NCBI GenBank assembly: GCA_015061545.1
Contig: SUWJ01000006.1
Span: forward strand, 36,877 to 100,876
DNA length: 64,000 nt
Source of the DNA: Lentisphaerota bacterium
Lineage (GTDB): Bacteria; Verrucomicrobiota; Lentisphaeria; Victivallales; Victivallaceae
Direction: 5' to 3'
Below are positions 18,515 to 25,334 of this stretch, in pieces. The position numbers were made by a program, and so were the translations under genes. Below the pieces are notes generated by a model that saw only the letters and a list, made by a program, of their open reading frames with translations, had not been told where the DNA came from and searched no databases. How positions within the stretch are numbered: position 1 is the stretch's first letter; each line of letters begins with the position of its first letter.

Positions 18515-19529
18515 ACCTGACAAACATTGGTTTCGTCCATTCGGATACTTGATTATTTGCCTTTTCCTGCTCCTGATCTGGGCTGGAATCAGCGAAGGCT
18601 GCCGTAAAAATGATTCTCTGCCCGGCGCAGGCATGGTCAGCACCGGCGGCAGCTCAGTCGATAAAAAAGGCAGCGGCAACAGCGATTCCGGCGATGGTCC
18701 GGGCGCCGGGATTGATGGCAAGGGCGATGGTTCCGGCGGTAAATCCGCCGCTCAATCAGGCACGGTAAAAGTTGCGGCAAACACCAACGCGCCCCCGACT
18801 GCTGAAAGTAATTCATCCTCAATGGCAGCTCAATCATCTGCCAATACCAATGGTACTGCGCAAACAGTAAAGCTGCAGGCGATTGAATCGCTGACTTCGC
18901 CCCGGCAGCAAAGCGCCTCCAATGATTTGCCGCCGGCGGATTACAACAGCAACAGCGCCGGTCGCAAAGGGTTTTACGGCATAGCCTCGCACAGCAAAGG
19001 CAGAGTATTGTTTATCATTGATACTTCAGGTTCCATGGCAGGACCTTCGGGGGAATTTCCCGGCAAGAGCCGTATTGATGTATTGAAAATGGAACTGAAA
19101 AAGTATATCTTCGGCGGTCAGAAACTCACCCCAGCCAGCTACAAACGCGGCGGAAGTTTTGTAATAGCCGCCTTCAACTCCTCCACTACATTCTTTCCCG
19201 ATAATGGTTCGTGCCGCAACAGCAATCACAGCGATATGAAAAAGACGGAAGAATTTATCGACAGTTTGCAAGCCAACGGCGGAACTATGATGCGCGATGC
19301 CTGGCAGCGCTCCTTTGAGTTGATAAAAAAGCAGAAAATAGATACGGTTTTCTTTCTGACCGATGGCGAGGCGGGCGATGGGTTCAGCAGTAAATGGCTG
19401 TTGGATGAGCTGAAAGAAATTTCACATACAAAACCTGTGGTGCATTGTATAAGACTGGGTGGAAGAAAAAATAAAGATATGGAAATGATAGCAAAAAAGC
19501 GCAATGGCAAATTCATTGCGCTTCCGTAA
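18504..19529 (+). CDS. membrane-anchored von Willebrand factor A domain protein
   Basis: 341 residues, overlapping the previous gene by 11 bases. An N-terminal transmembrane anchor (GYLIICLFLLLIWAGI, 14-29) is followed by a Gly/Ser/Asp-rich disordered linker (about 35-150). The vWA domain begins at GRVLFIIDTSGSM. It has the MIDAS motif DTSGS (Asp173), a following GGTMMRD threonine (about 265) and LTDGEAGDG. An intact MIDAS predicts Mg2+-dependent protein binding, most likely on the periplasmic side. It is the last gene of the operon. Its final codons coincide with a hairpin that acts as terminator for the opposite strand. Partner unknown. Confidence 0.8.
   Translation: MNIEPDKHWFRPFGYLIICLFLLLIWAGISEGCRKNDSLPGAGMVSTGGSSVDKKGSGNSDSGDGPGAGIDGKGDGSGGKSAAQSGTVKVAANTNAPPTAESNSSSMAAQSSANTNGTAQTVKLQAIESLTSPRQQSASNDLPPADYNSNSAGRKGFYGIASHSKGRVLFIIDTSGSMAGPSGEFPGKSRIDVLKMELKKYIFGGQKLTPASYKRGGSFVIAAFNSSTTFFPDNGSCRNSNHSDMKKTEEFIDSLQANGGTMMRDAWQRSFELIKKQKIDTVFFLTDGEAGDGFSSKWLLDELKEISHTKPVVHCIRLGGRKNKDMEMIAKKRNGKFIALP
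19493..19522 (-). terminator. intrinsic terminator of the DMT transporter gene, inside the vWA coding sequence
   Basis: Arms AGCGCAATG and CATTGCGCT (9 bp, perfect) enclose a 7-base loop. On the minus strand the stem is followed by six T. It lies 40 bases past the stop of the minus-strand transporter gene and within the last codons of the plus-strand vWA gene. On the plus strand no T-run follows, so it would act only in the minus direction. Confidence 0.65.
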
Positions 19530-19561
19530 AAAGCTCATTGCTCAGCTGCTCTGAAGTCGGC

Positions 19562-20512
19562 TCAAAGCATCCCCAGCACCGCCAGCGATGCCAGACACAG
19601 CAGCAGCGCCACCACCTGCATCGGTTTGCGCTTTTCTTTAAGAAATACCAGCGAATAAATTTCAAACGCCACGATCGCCGCCGCCGTCATCACCTGATTG
19701 GCAATGGCTCCCGCATTGGCTTCCACCATAGCATCGATCCCGGGATAGAACAATAAATAGCAGGAAATACCGCTTACCCCGACGATCAGCAGCCCATAGA
19801 TCCATGTGTATTTATTGCCGATCAATCTTACGGTATCGATCCGATTTTGTTTATTTACAATAAGACTGATCAAAAACCCCAACAGCAGCCCGCTGAAATA
19901 ACAGAGCGTGCGCCATACGCTGGAAACTGTATCCACCCCGTCAATATTGCTGGGTATATATTGCAGACTCTGGCATATACAAGTTGCCCCGAATGCCAGA
20001 ATAGTCATCAGCAGCCAATGCCCTTTAGCGGCATTATCCGCAGTAATCGCAAAGATCACCAGCGAACTTAATACCAGCAGCATCGACAACCCGAACGCCA
20101 GCGTGAGCGGTTCCCTGAAGCAGATGATCCCGATAGCAAAAGGCACAATAAAGCCCGACTGAACAATACTCCAGATGATCCCGTTAGGTCCGAACTTCAT
20201 CGCCTTACCCATAAAATATGCCTGAGAAAAGTTAAAAATCCCGGCAATAACCACCAACGCCATAATAATTATTACGTTTATATTGGAAAAGTCAGGAATC
20301 GCAGGCGCCACCGCCGAATTTAAAACAACCCCATAGCTTTCCAAAAGCAGCAACACCCCGATACAGCAGGCGCTGAAAATCACCGCCAGAACTGCACTTG
20401 CTGCCACAATCAGTCCATAATTAAGTTTACGCTGCGGAACGACTCCCGCCACATAGCCCCATACCGTCCAGCTTACACCGTCCAGAATCATGGCAATAAT
20501 ACCAAAAAGCAT
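19562..20512 (-). CDS. DMT/EamA-type permease
   Basis: 316 residues, almost entirely hydrophobic, with about ten predicted transmembrane helices in two repeats of five, as in the drug/metabolite transporter superfamily. Helices include IIAMILDGVSWTVWGYVAG, INVIIIMALVVIAGIF and VMTAAAIVAFEIYSLVFLKE, with the typical short basic ending KEKRKPM before the last helix. The start has AAGGAG 6 bases upstream. Substrate cannot be told from sequence. The convergent partner is the vWA gene. The marR gene upstream on the same strand ends in its own terminator, so this is probably a separate transcription unit. Confidence 0.7.
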   Translation of the reverse strand: MLFGIIAMILDGVSWTVWGYVAGVVPQRKLNYGLIVAASAVLAVIFSACCIGVLLLLESYGVVLNSAVAPAIPDFSNINVIIIMALVVIAGIFNFSQAYFMGKAMKFGPNGIIWSIVQSGFIVPFAIGIICFREPLTLAFGLSMLLVLSSLVIFAITADNAAKGHWLLMTILAFGATCICQSLQYIPSNIDGVDTVSSVWRTLCYFSGLLLGFLISLIVNKQNRIDTVRLIGNKYTWIYGLLIVGVSGISCYLLFYPGIDAMVEANAGAIANQVMTAAAIVAFEIYSLVFLKEKRKPMQVVALLLCLASLAVLGML

Positions 20513-20561
20513 AACACTCCTTCGATTTTTACTTATGTTTTATCAATCTGTATTTATATAC

Positions 20562-20589
20562 AAAAAAAAAAGAGTCGTATTGCAACTCT
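20562..20589 (-). terminator. intrinsic terminator after marR
   Basis: On the minus strand a 7-bp stem with one T-G wobble (arms 20583-20589 and 20571-20577) is followed by about ten T (20571-20562). It lies 90 bases past the marR stop and just before the transporter gene. Confidence 0.7.
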
Positions 20590-20678
20590 ATTTGTATTGC
20601 TTACTTTATTTCCGGCACTGTTTGATTCAGCCGCCCGCGCAGGCACTCTTGAGCTGCGAACTCAATTGCCGGGCAATC

Positions 20679-21149
20679 TTACTTATCACTCCCGTTGGCA
20701 CTGGCAAGAAGTTTGCTGACCAGACCGTTCCAGAAGCGGGAAGTCAACTGAAAAAGCATCCGCTGATCCTCTTCGCTCAATTCTGAAAGCGCCTCCAGCT
20801 CGCATTGGGCAATCGTATCAAGTATTTCACGGCAGACCTGTTGCCCCTTGTCGGTAAGTTTGATCATCTTTTTACGGCGGTCGGTAGGATGAAACTCTCT
20901 GATTACCAAACGCTGTTCTTCCAGATCATTAAGCACCACCGTCATCGTTTGACGCAGCAGATTGGCTTCATCGGCCAAAACTGCGGGTTCCACCCCTTCG
21001 GGGTGTTCAGAAAGACACTCAAATGTCCAGACCATATTCAGCGACAAATTGCGGCTGTGCGCAAGGCGCGAGTATGCCACATCGGTCTGTTTCCACGCCG
21101 AAAAGCACTCTTTGAGCCATTGAGTTTGTTTTTTTGAGGCTGCAGCCAT
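20679..21149 (-). CDS. MarR-family transcriptional regulator
   Basis: 156 residues from the chosen ATG (MAAASKKQ). The winged-helix core includes LNMVWTFECLSEHPEGV, LADEANLLRQTMTVVLNDLE as recognition region, and the wing with DRRKKMIKLTDKG. The dimerisation helices are at both ends. An in-frame upstream start at 21200 would place the N-terminus inside the palindrome at 21176-21211, so it is rejected. The palindrome lies 27 bases upstream of the gene, suggesting autoregulation. Which effector it senses is unknown. The aminotransferase gene upstream on the same strand or the transporter downstream could be further targets. Confidence 0.85.
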   Translation of the reverse strand: MAAASKKQTQWLKECFSAWKQTDVAYSRLAHSRNLSLNMVWTFECLSEHPEGVEPAVLADEANLLRQTMTVVLNDLEEQRLVIREFHPTDRRKKMIKLTDKGQQVCREILDTIAQCELEALSELSEEDQRMLFQLTSRFWNGLVSKLLASANGSDK

Positions 21150-21175
21150 GATCTGTTTTTGAACTCCAATAATAA

Positions 21176-21211
21176 GCGTCCATATTATGACAAATATCAT
21201 AATATGGACGC
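21176..21211. promoter_or_regulatory. 36-bp perfect palindrome, probable MarR operator
   Basis: Arms GCGTCCATATTATGA (21176-21190) and TCATAATATGGACGC (21197-21211) are exact reverse complements around a 6-base spacer. It stands between the marR ATG and the end of the upstream aminotransferase gene, with -10-like TATTAT/ATAATA cores. No T-run follows in either direction, which argues against a terminator. A 2-fold site this long could hold one or two MarR dimers. Confidence 0.65.
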
Positions 21212-21238
21212 GTTTATGCTATTATGCAAATTTATTTA

Positions 21239-21266
21239 CTGAAAAATCGGATTTTTCCTTTTTCAG
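21239..21266 (-). terminator. weak hairpin at the end of the class III aminotransferase gene
   Basis: CTGAAAAA/TTTTTCAG arms (8 bp, perfect) overlap the stop codon. The downstream stretch is AT-rich but has no clean T-run, so termination strength is doubtful. Confidence 0.35.
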
Positions 21267-22624
21267 CGGTTAAAATGCTCCATAGCAGCCTTGATCGCCT
21301 GACGCAGATTGCTCATAACCAACTCAAGTTCTTCATCGGTGATGACGATCGGCGGAGCGATCACGAGCATGTTGCCGTTGTTACGGAGAATCATGCCATG
21401 TTCATAGCACCAGTCACGGATGAATACACCATAGGGTTCAGCCAGCTTGGTGCGCTTTTCGCGGTCATCCATAAGTTCGATCGCCCACAAGGTACCCATA
21501 CCCTGAATATCGCCGACCACGTCAAATTCCATGAGTTCGGTCAGCTTTTCACGGATCTTCTTGCCGAGTTCAGCAGCGCGTTCCACCAGGTGTTCGCGTT
21601 CCATGATTTCGATGTTGGCCAAAGCAGCGGCGCAGCTGATGCCGTGACCGCCGTAGGTGCTGCCGCTGCGGAATTCGTTACCGGGAGCGCTGAAGGCGGA
21701 AGCGATCTTCTGGGTGGTGATACAGGCACCCAGCGGAGCATAGCCGCTGGTGATGGACTTACTGACATCCAGAATATCCGGCACAACGCCGAAGTGTTCG
21801 CAAGCAAACCACTTACCGGTCTTGGCGAAACCGGTCTGAACTTCGTCGAAGATCAGCAGGATGCCGTATTTATCGCACAGTTCGCGGACACCCTGCAGAT
21901 AGCCCTTGGGCGGCACGGGGTAACCGCTGTTGCTGCCGGGAAGCGGGTCCATAATAATCGCCGCAACGGTATCAGGACCTTCGGAAACTACAATGCGTTC
22001 GAGTTCGCGCAAGCAAGCCATGTTACATTCGGGCAGTTTCAGACCCATTTCGCATTCGCTGCATTTGACCTGCGGAGCATAGATGCTGCCGGGCATCAGC
22101 GGTTCAACAGGTTCGCGCAGCGCGCTGAAACCGGTCCAGCTGGTGGCAGCCAGAGTGGTGCCGTGATAGCTGCAGCGGCGGCTGATGACCTTGTAACGGC
22201 CCTTCTGCCCGGTCTGCCAGAAATACTGACGCGCCATCTTGACCGCAGTTTCGTTGGCTTCGCTGCCGGAGTTCAAAAAGAAGGTAACTTCCAGATCGCC
22301 GGGGGCGATTTCAGCAAGTTTTTCCGCCAAACGAACCAGCGGAGCGGAGAATCCGTCGTGGTAGTTCGGGAAGAATTCCAGATCTTTGAGCTGTTCGTCG
22401 ATTGCCAGACGGATTTCTTCGCGGCCATGACCGATCGCACAAGTCACCAGGTTGGAAAAAGTATCAATAAATTCGTTGCCGTCGATATCCGTAATGCGGC
22501 AGCCTTTACCGCGGGTAAAGATCTTTACCCCTTTATCAAGGTCGGCATTGTCCATCCAATGACCGAGAACGTGTTTGCGGGCACTGACCTTCAGGCGGGC
22601 TTTTTCTGCATCTGTGAAATTCAT
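21263..22624 (-). CDS. class III (fold-type I) PLP aminotransferase
   Basis: 453 residues. Cofactor-binding features: LNSGSEANETAVKMARQY (phosphate-cup region), SYHGTT, LIFDEVQTGF with the PLP-pairing Asp260, and the Schiff-base lysine in LDVSKSITSGYAPLGA (Lys289). Related enzymes use 4-aminobutyrate, acetylornithine or other omega-amino donors. The exact substrate is not readable here. An unusual cysteine group, CSEC...CNMAC (residues 188-204), sits in the middle of the protein and could bind a metal. The ATG at 22624 has GGTGAG at good distance; the frame extends four codons further to 22636. The DegT-type gene lies upstream on the same strand, 110 bases away. Confidence 0.85.
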   Translation of the reverse strand: MNFTDAEKARLKVSARKHVLGHWMDNADLDKGVKIFTRGKGCRITDIDGNEFIDTFSNLVTCAIGHGREEIRLAIDEQLKDLEFFPNYHDGFSAPLVRLAEKLAEIAPGDLEVTFFLNSGSEANETAVKMARQYFWQTGQKGRYKVISRRCSYHGTTLAATSWTGFSALREPVEPLMPGSIYAPQVKCSECEMGLKLPECNMACLRELERIVVSEGPDTVAAIIMDPLPGSNSGYPVPPKGYLQGVRELCDKYGILLIFDEVQTGFAKTGKWFACEHFGVVPDILDVSKSITSGYAPLGACITTQKIASAFSAPGNEFRSGSTYGGHGISCAAALANIEIMEREHLVERAAELGKKIREKLTELMEFDVVGDIQGMGTLWAIELMDDREKRTKLAEPYGVFIRDWCYEHGMILRNNGNMLVIAPPIVITDEELELVMSNLRQAIKAAMEHFNR

Positions 22625-22734
22625 TTTTCTCACCATTTTTATAAATGATTTATATTGTTTTTGCCGGGCACCCGCAATTTACGGGCGCCTTGCAGACTTG
22701 CGTTTAGTAATTTATTCAGTATAAGGGTTATTCC

Positions 22735-23997
22735 TTACTTCATATAAGCATCGGCAACCTTGTTGAACGCTGCCACATATTTTTCCAGATGGCAGATATC
22801 GTAGTTCGGATGCGCAAAGAACGAGATGGTGCTTTCCGCCAGTTCTTTGGCGACCGGGCAATCGACTTTGCTGTAATCCATAGCCTTGGCAGCGGGAGTG
22901 TTGAACGGATAGTTATCCGGACCGATCCCGTTCTTCTGCTGCAGTGTATCTTCCTTGTACAATTCAGGCCACAACGCGCTGAAAACCGGCACGCCTTCGG
23001 CAGCCATCGCCGCGATAAATTCTTTGATCGTCACGGTCAGCTTGCTCATATCCAGAGAGAACGGCACCCACCAGAAGGAGTTTTTGCGTTCTTCGCTGTC
23101 GAAGGGGCAAATCTTGACCACGGGGTGATCTTTCAAAGCATTGATCAGATATTCACCGTTTCTTCTGCGCAGCGGAAGGTTCCAGGAATCCATCCGTTCC
23201 AATTCGCAGGAACCGATCAAAGACTGGATTTCCGTCATGCGGTAGTTGCAGCCGATGCGGTTGTGAACGTACAGACGGCGATGTTCTTCGGAGATCATAT
23301 CCAGACCGTTGCTGGTGTCAAAACCGAAATCGCGCAGCGAGAAGCAGGTTTCAAAGATATCCTTATCGTTGGTAATGATCGCACCGCCTTCGCCGCCGGT
23401 GGTCAGGTGCTTGGTATGGCAGAGGTTGTAGCAGCCGACATCCGCCACCGTACCGGTCTTTTTGCCGTTGTAAACACCGCCGAAACATTCGGTACAATCT
23501 TCCAGCACGCGCAGACCATGCTTTTTGGCAATATCCATAATCGGGCCCATATCCGTAACAATACCGTACATATGGGAAACCACGATCGCTCTGGTGCGGT
23601 CGGTGATTTTTTCTTCGATGTGTTTGGGGTCAAGCGTGTGCGAGTAGTCCACGTCGGAGAACACCGGCAGCGCCCCCAGCTGCAGAATCGCAAAAACAGG
23701 CGGGAAATAAATGTAGCAGGGCACGATAACTTCGTCACCGGGGATCACACCCAGCGCCGACAGCGCCATATGCACAGCGCCATATTCGTTGACCGTGCTG
23801 ACGCAATACTTGGCATTGTGCCACGCGGCAAGTTCCTGCTCAAACTTCTTACCGTAAGGACCGCTCCAGTAATTCAACTTGGCAGTCTTCAGAGGTTCCG
23901 CCAGCATCTGGTAAGTCTTTTCGGAATACACAGGCCACAGCGGAAACGGCTCCGTATTCAATGCTGCGCCACCATTAATCGCCAACTTTTCAGCCAT
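22735..23997 (-). CDS. DegT/DnrJ/EryC1/StrS-family aminotransferase
   Basis: 420 residues. PLP fold-type I enzyme of the sugar-aminotransferase superfamily. The internal-aldimine lysine is in CYNLCHTKHLTTGGEGGAI (Lys196). Other family marks are LNYWSGPYGKKFEQELA near the start, VIVPCYIYFPPVFAI, VLEDCTECFGG with the Asp that contacts the pyridine nitrogen, and NYRMTEIQSLIG. Relatives transaminate keto-sugars for nucleotide-sugar or aminoglycoside/cyclitol synthesis, and some act on other substrates. Start: ATG with GAGAG upstream; GTG at 24003 is an in-frame alternative. With the next aminotransferase gene it may form a small biosynthetic unit. Confidence 0.88.
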   Translation of the reverse strand: MAEKLAINGGAALNTEPFPLWPVYSEKTYQMLAEPLKTAKLNYWSGPYGKKFEQELAAWHNAKYCVSTVNEYGAVHMALSALGVIPGDEVIVPCYIYFPPVFAILQLGALPVFSDVDYSHTLDPKHIEEKITDRTRAIVVSHMYGIVTDMGPIMDIAKKHGLRVLEDCTECFGGVYNGKKTGTVADVGCYNLCHTKHLTTGGEGGAIITNDKDIFETCFSLRDFGFDTSNGLDMISEEHRRLYVHNRIGCNYRMTEIQSLIGSCELERMDSWNLPLRRRNGEYLINALKDHPVVKICPFDSEERKNSFWWVPFSLDMSKLTVTIKEFIAAMAAEGVPVFSALWPELYKEDTLQQKNGIGPDNYPFNTPAAKAMDYSKVDCPVAKELAESTISFFAHPNYDICHLEKYVAAFNKVADAYMK

Positions 23998-24228
23998 GCT
24001 CACACTCTCTTTCTCTTTGTTGTTTATTATTTAAGGTACGCTCGGCTGCTTCCGTCAAACCGTAGGCTGCCGATTGAGATTTTAATAAATGTTATTTACT
24101 ATACATATCATTTACTAAAAAATACTATACAACTGTTTTTCTCAAAATGCAAATACTGTAAATAATTTTTTCCGAAACTTACCGCCCGACAGCAGACAAA
24201 AAAATGCCGTCATGAGCTTCTGAAAAGT

Positions 24229-24981
24229 TCAGAATATGGAAATTACCGTAATATTATCGCCCGCGCCACGGAAGAGCGTATTGCAGATAAATTTATCGTT
24301 AGCAGCACGGGGCGTCGGACTCTGCATGAGATTGCGCCCGATCTCCTGCTCGCTCCAGCAGTAAGTCAAGCCGTCGGTACAAAGCAAATAACGATCCGAC
24401 GGATTGCGGAAATAAGTATGGATTTCAGGCTTGACCCGCCCGCTGGCCCCCAAAGCCTGCGATATAACGTGCGCACCTGGCACCAGCGAGGGATTAGTTA
24501 CGCCTTGTTCCATCAACTCATTTTGTACCGTGTGATCCACGGTTATCTGCCGGCAGACTCCGTTGCGGCAGCAATATATACGGCTGTCGCCCACGTGCGC
24601 GGCAATGACCATATCGGGCGTGAATACGGCAGCTGCCAGTGTTGTACACATGGGCAGACGGTTTTTCTTTTCGTAGTTGGCGCTGCAAATATCCCAGTTG
24701 GCTCGCTGAATACTTTCGGCAAGAAATCGGGCAAGGAACGCATCAGGCGGATTCTTCTGCTCGCGGAAAAGCTCCTTCCAATCCAATATAAGCCGATGGC
24801 AGCAAAGATAACTGGCAATATCACCGCCCGTATGTCCGCCAACGCCGTCGGCAACCGCCGCCAGCAAATACCCCGGATAAAGCGATACATAACAGAAGTT
24901 GTCTTCGTTGGCCTCGCGGACACAACCTTTGTGACTTTCTCCTGCAATATTAAATTCCAAATTAGCGTTCATTTCTGCCAT
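24229..24981 (-). CDS. PP2C-family Ser/Thr protein phosphatase
   Basis: About 250 residues. All PP2C metal-binding motifs are present: VREANEDNF, VADGVGGHTGGD, VGDSRIYCCR, CTDGLTYCW and GAGDNITVI. This is the bacterial Stp/PrpC type: Mn2+/Mg2+-dependent, cytosolic, normally opposing a Hanks-type kinase. No kinase gene is adjacent; the only Ser/Thr kinase in the window is 26 kb away. The frame is open upstream to 25083, but the extra residues do not resemble the family, so Met at 24981 (or 24972) is preferred. Followed on the minus strand by an AT-rich stretch with a T-run. Confidence 0.88.
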   Translation of the reverse strand: MAEMNANLEFNIAGESHKGCVREANEDNFCYVSLYPGYLLAAVADGVGGHTGGDIASYLCCHRLILDWKELFREQKNPPDAFLARFLAESIQRANWDICSANYEKKNRLPMCTTLAAAVFTPDMVIAAHVGDSRIYCCRNGVCRQITVDHTVQNELMEQGVTNPSLVPGAHVISQALGASGRVKPEIHTYFRNPSDRYLLCTDGLTYCWSEQEIGRNLMQSPTPRAANDKFICNTLFRGAGDNITVISIF

Positions 24982-25334
24982 TTTATCTTTATATATGTTG
25001 TAAAAACACTCTTTTATCGGCTGAAAATGGTCATTTTCGCTCTTTTTCATAATAAAATAGCACTTATTTTGCAATAAGTCCATATTTTTTCTTTGATTTT
25101 TTAAAATACTCTGCTATTGTGTCATAAAGCAAAACCTGCACAATGGGTTTTCCGGCAGGTTTTGTCCGGTATTTTCCGGAGTTTCAGACCGGTTTTTCGG
25201 ATCTGGTCTGCTGCAGGCGGTGATACCGGAAGCTGTGTGGTAATTTTTCAAACCCGAAAACTGTGTCGGGAACCGGAAAAGTACATCTGGCGCCCGGCGG
25301 AGTTTTCCTAATGCTCTTATAAGAAAGGAAGAAC

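Noticed and set aside
6598..19529. Canonical Zorya defence system
   Set aside because: Although MotA- and MotB-like genes are present, no ZorC/ZorD or ZorE gene, helicase or nuclease was found, and the B subunits lack an OmpA-like domain.
22655..22695. GGCGCCCG/CGGGTGCC stem between the two aminotransferase genes
   Set aside because: 8 bp with a wobble and no T-run on the minus strand; too weak to call as a terminator.
21224..24165. Long plus-strand open frames of more than 450 codons over both aminotransferase genes
   Set aside because: Composition is that of an antisense shadow (His/Gln/Arg/Ala rich) and the minus-strand proteins have complete PLP motifs.
25110..25310. About seven CCGG-containing words in the leader of the EF-G-like gene
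   Set aside because: Spacing and flanks are irregular and no stable shared stem is seen; could be chance in a G/C-rich patch, so not listed as a repeat.
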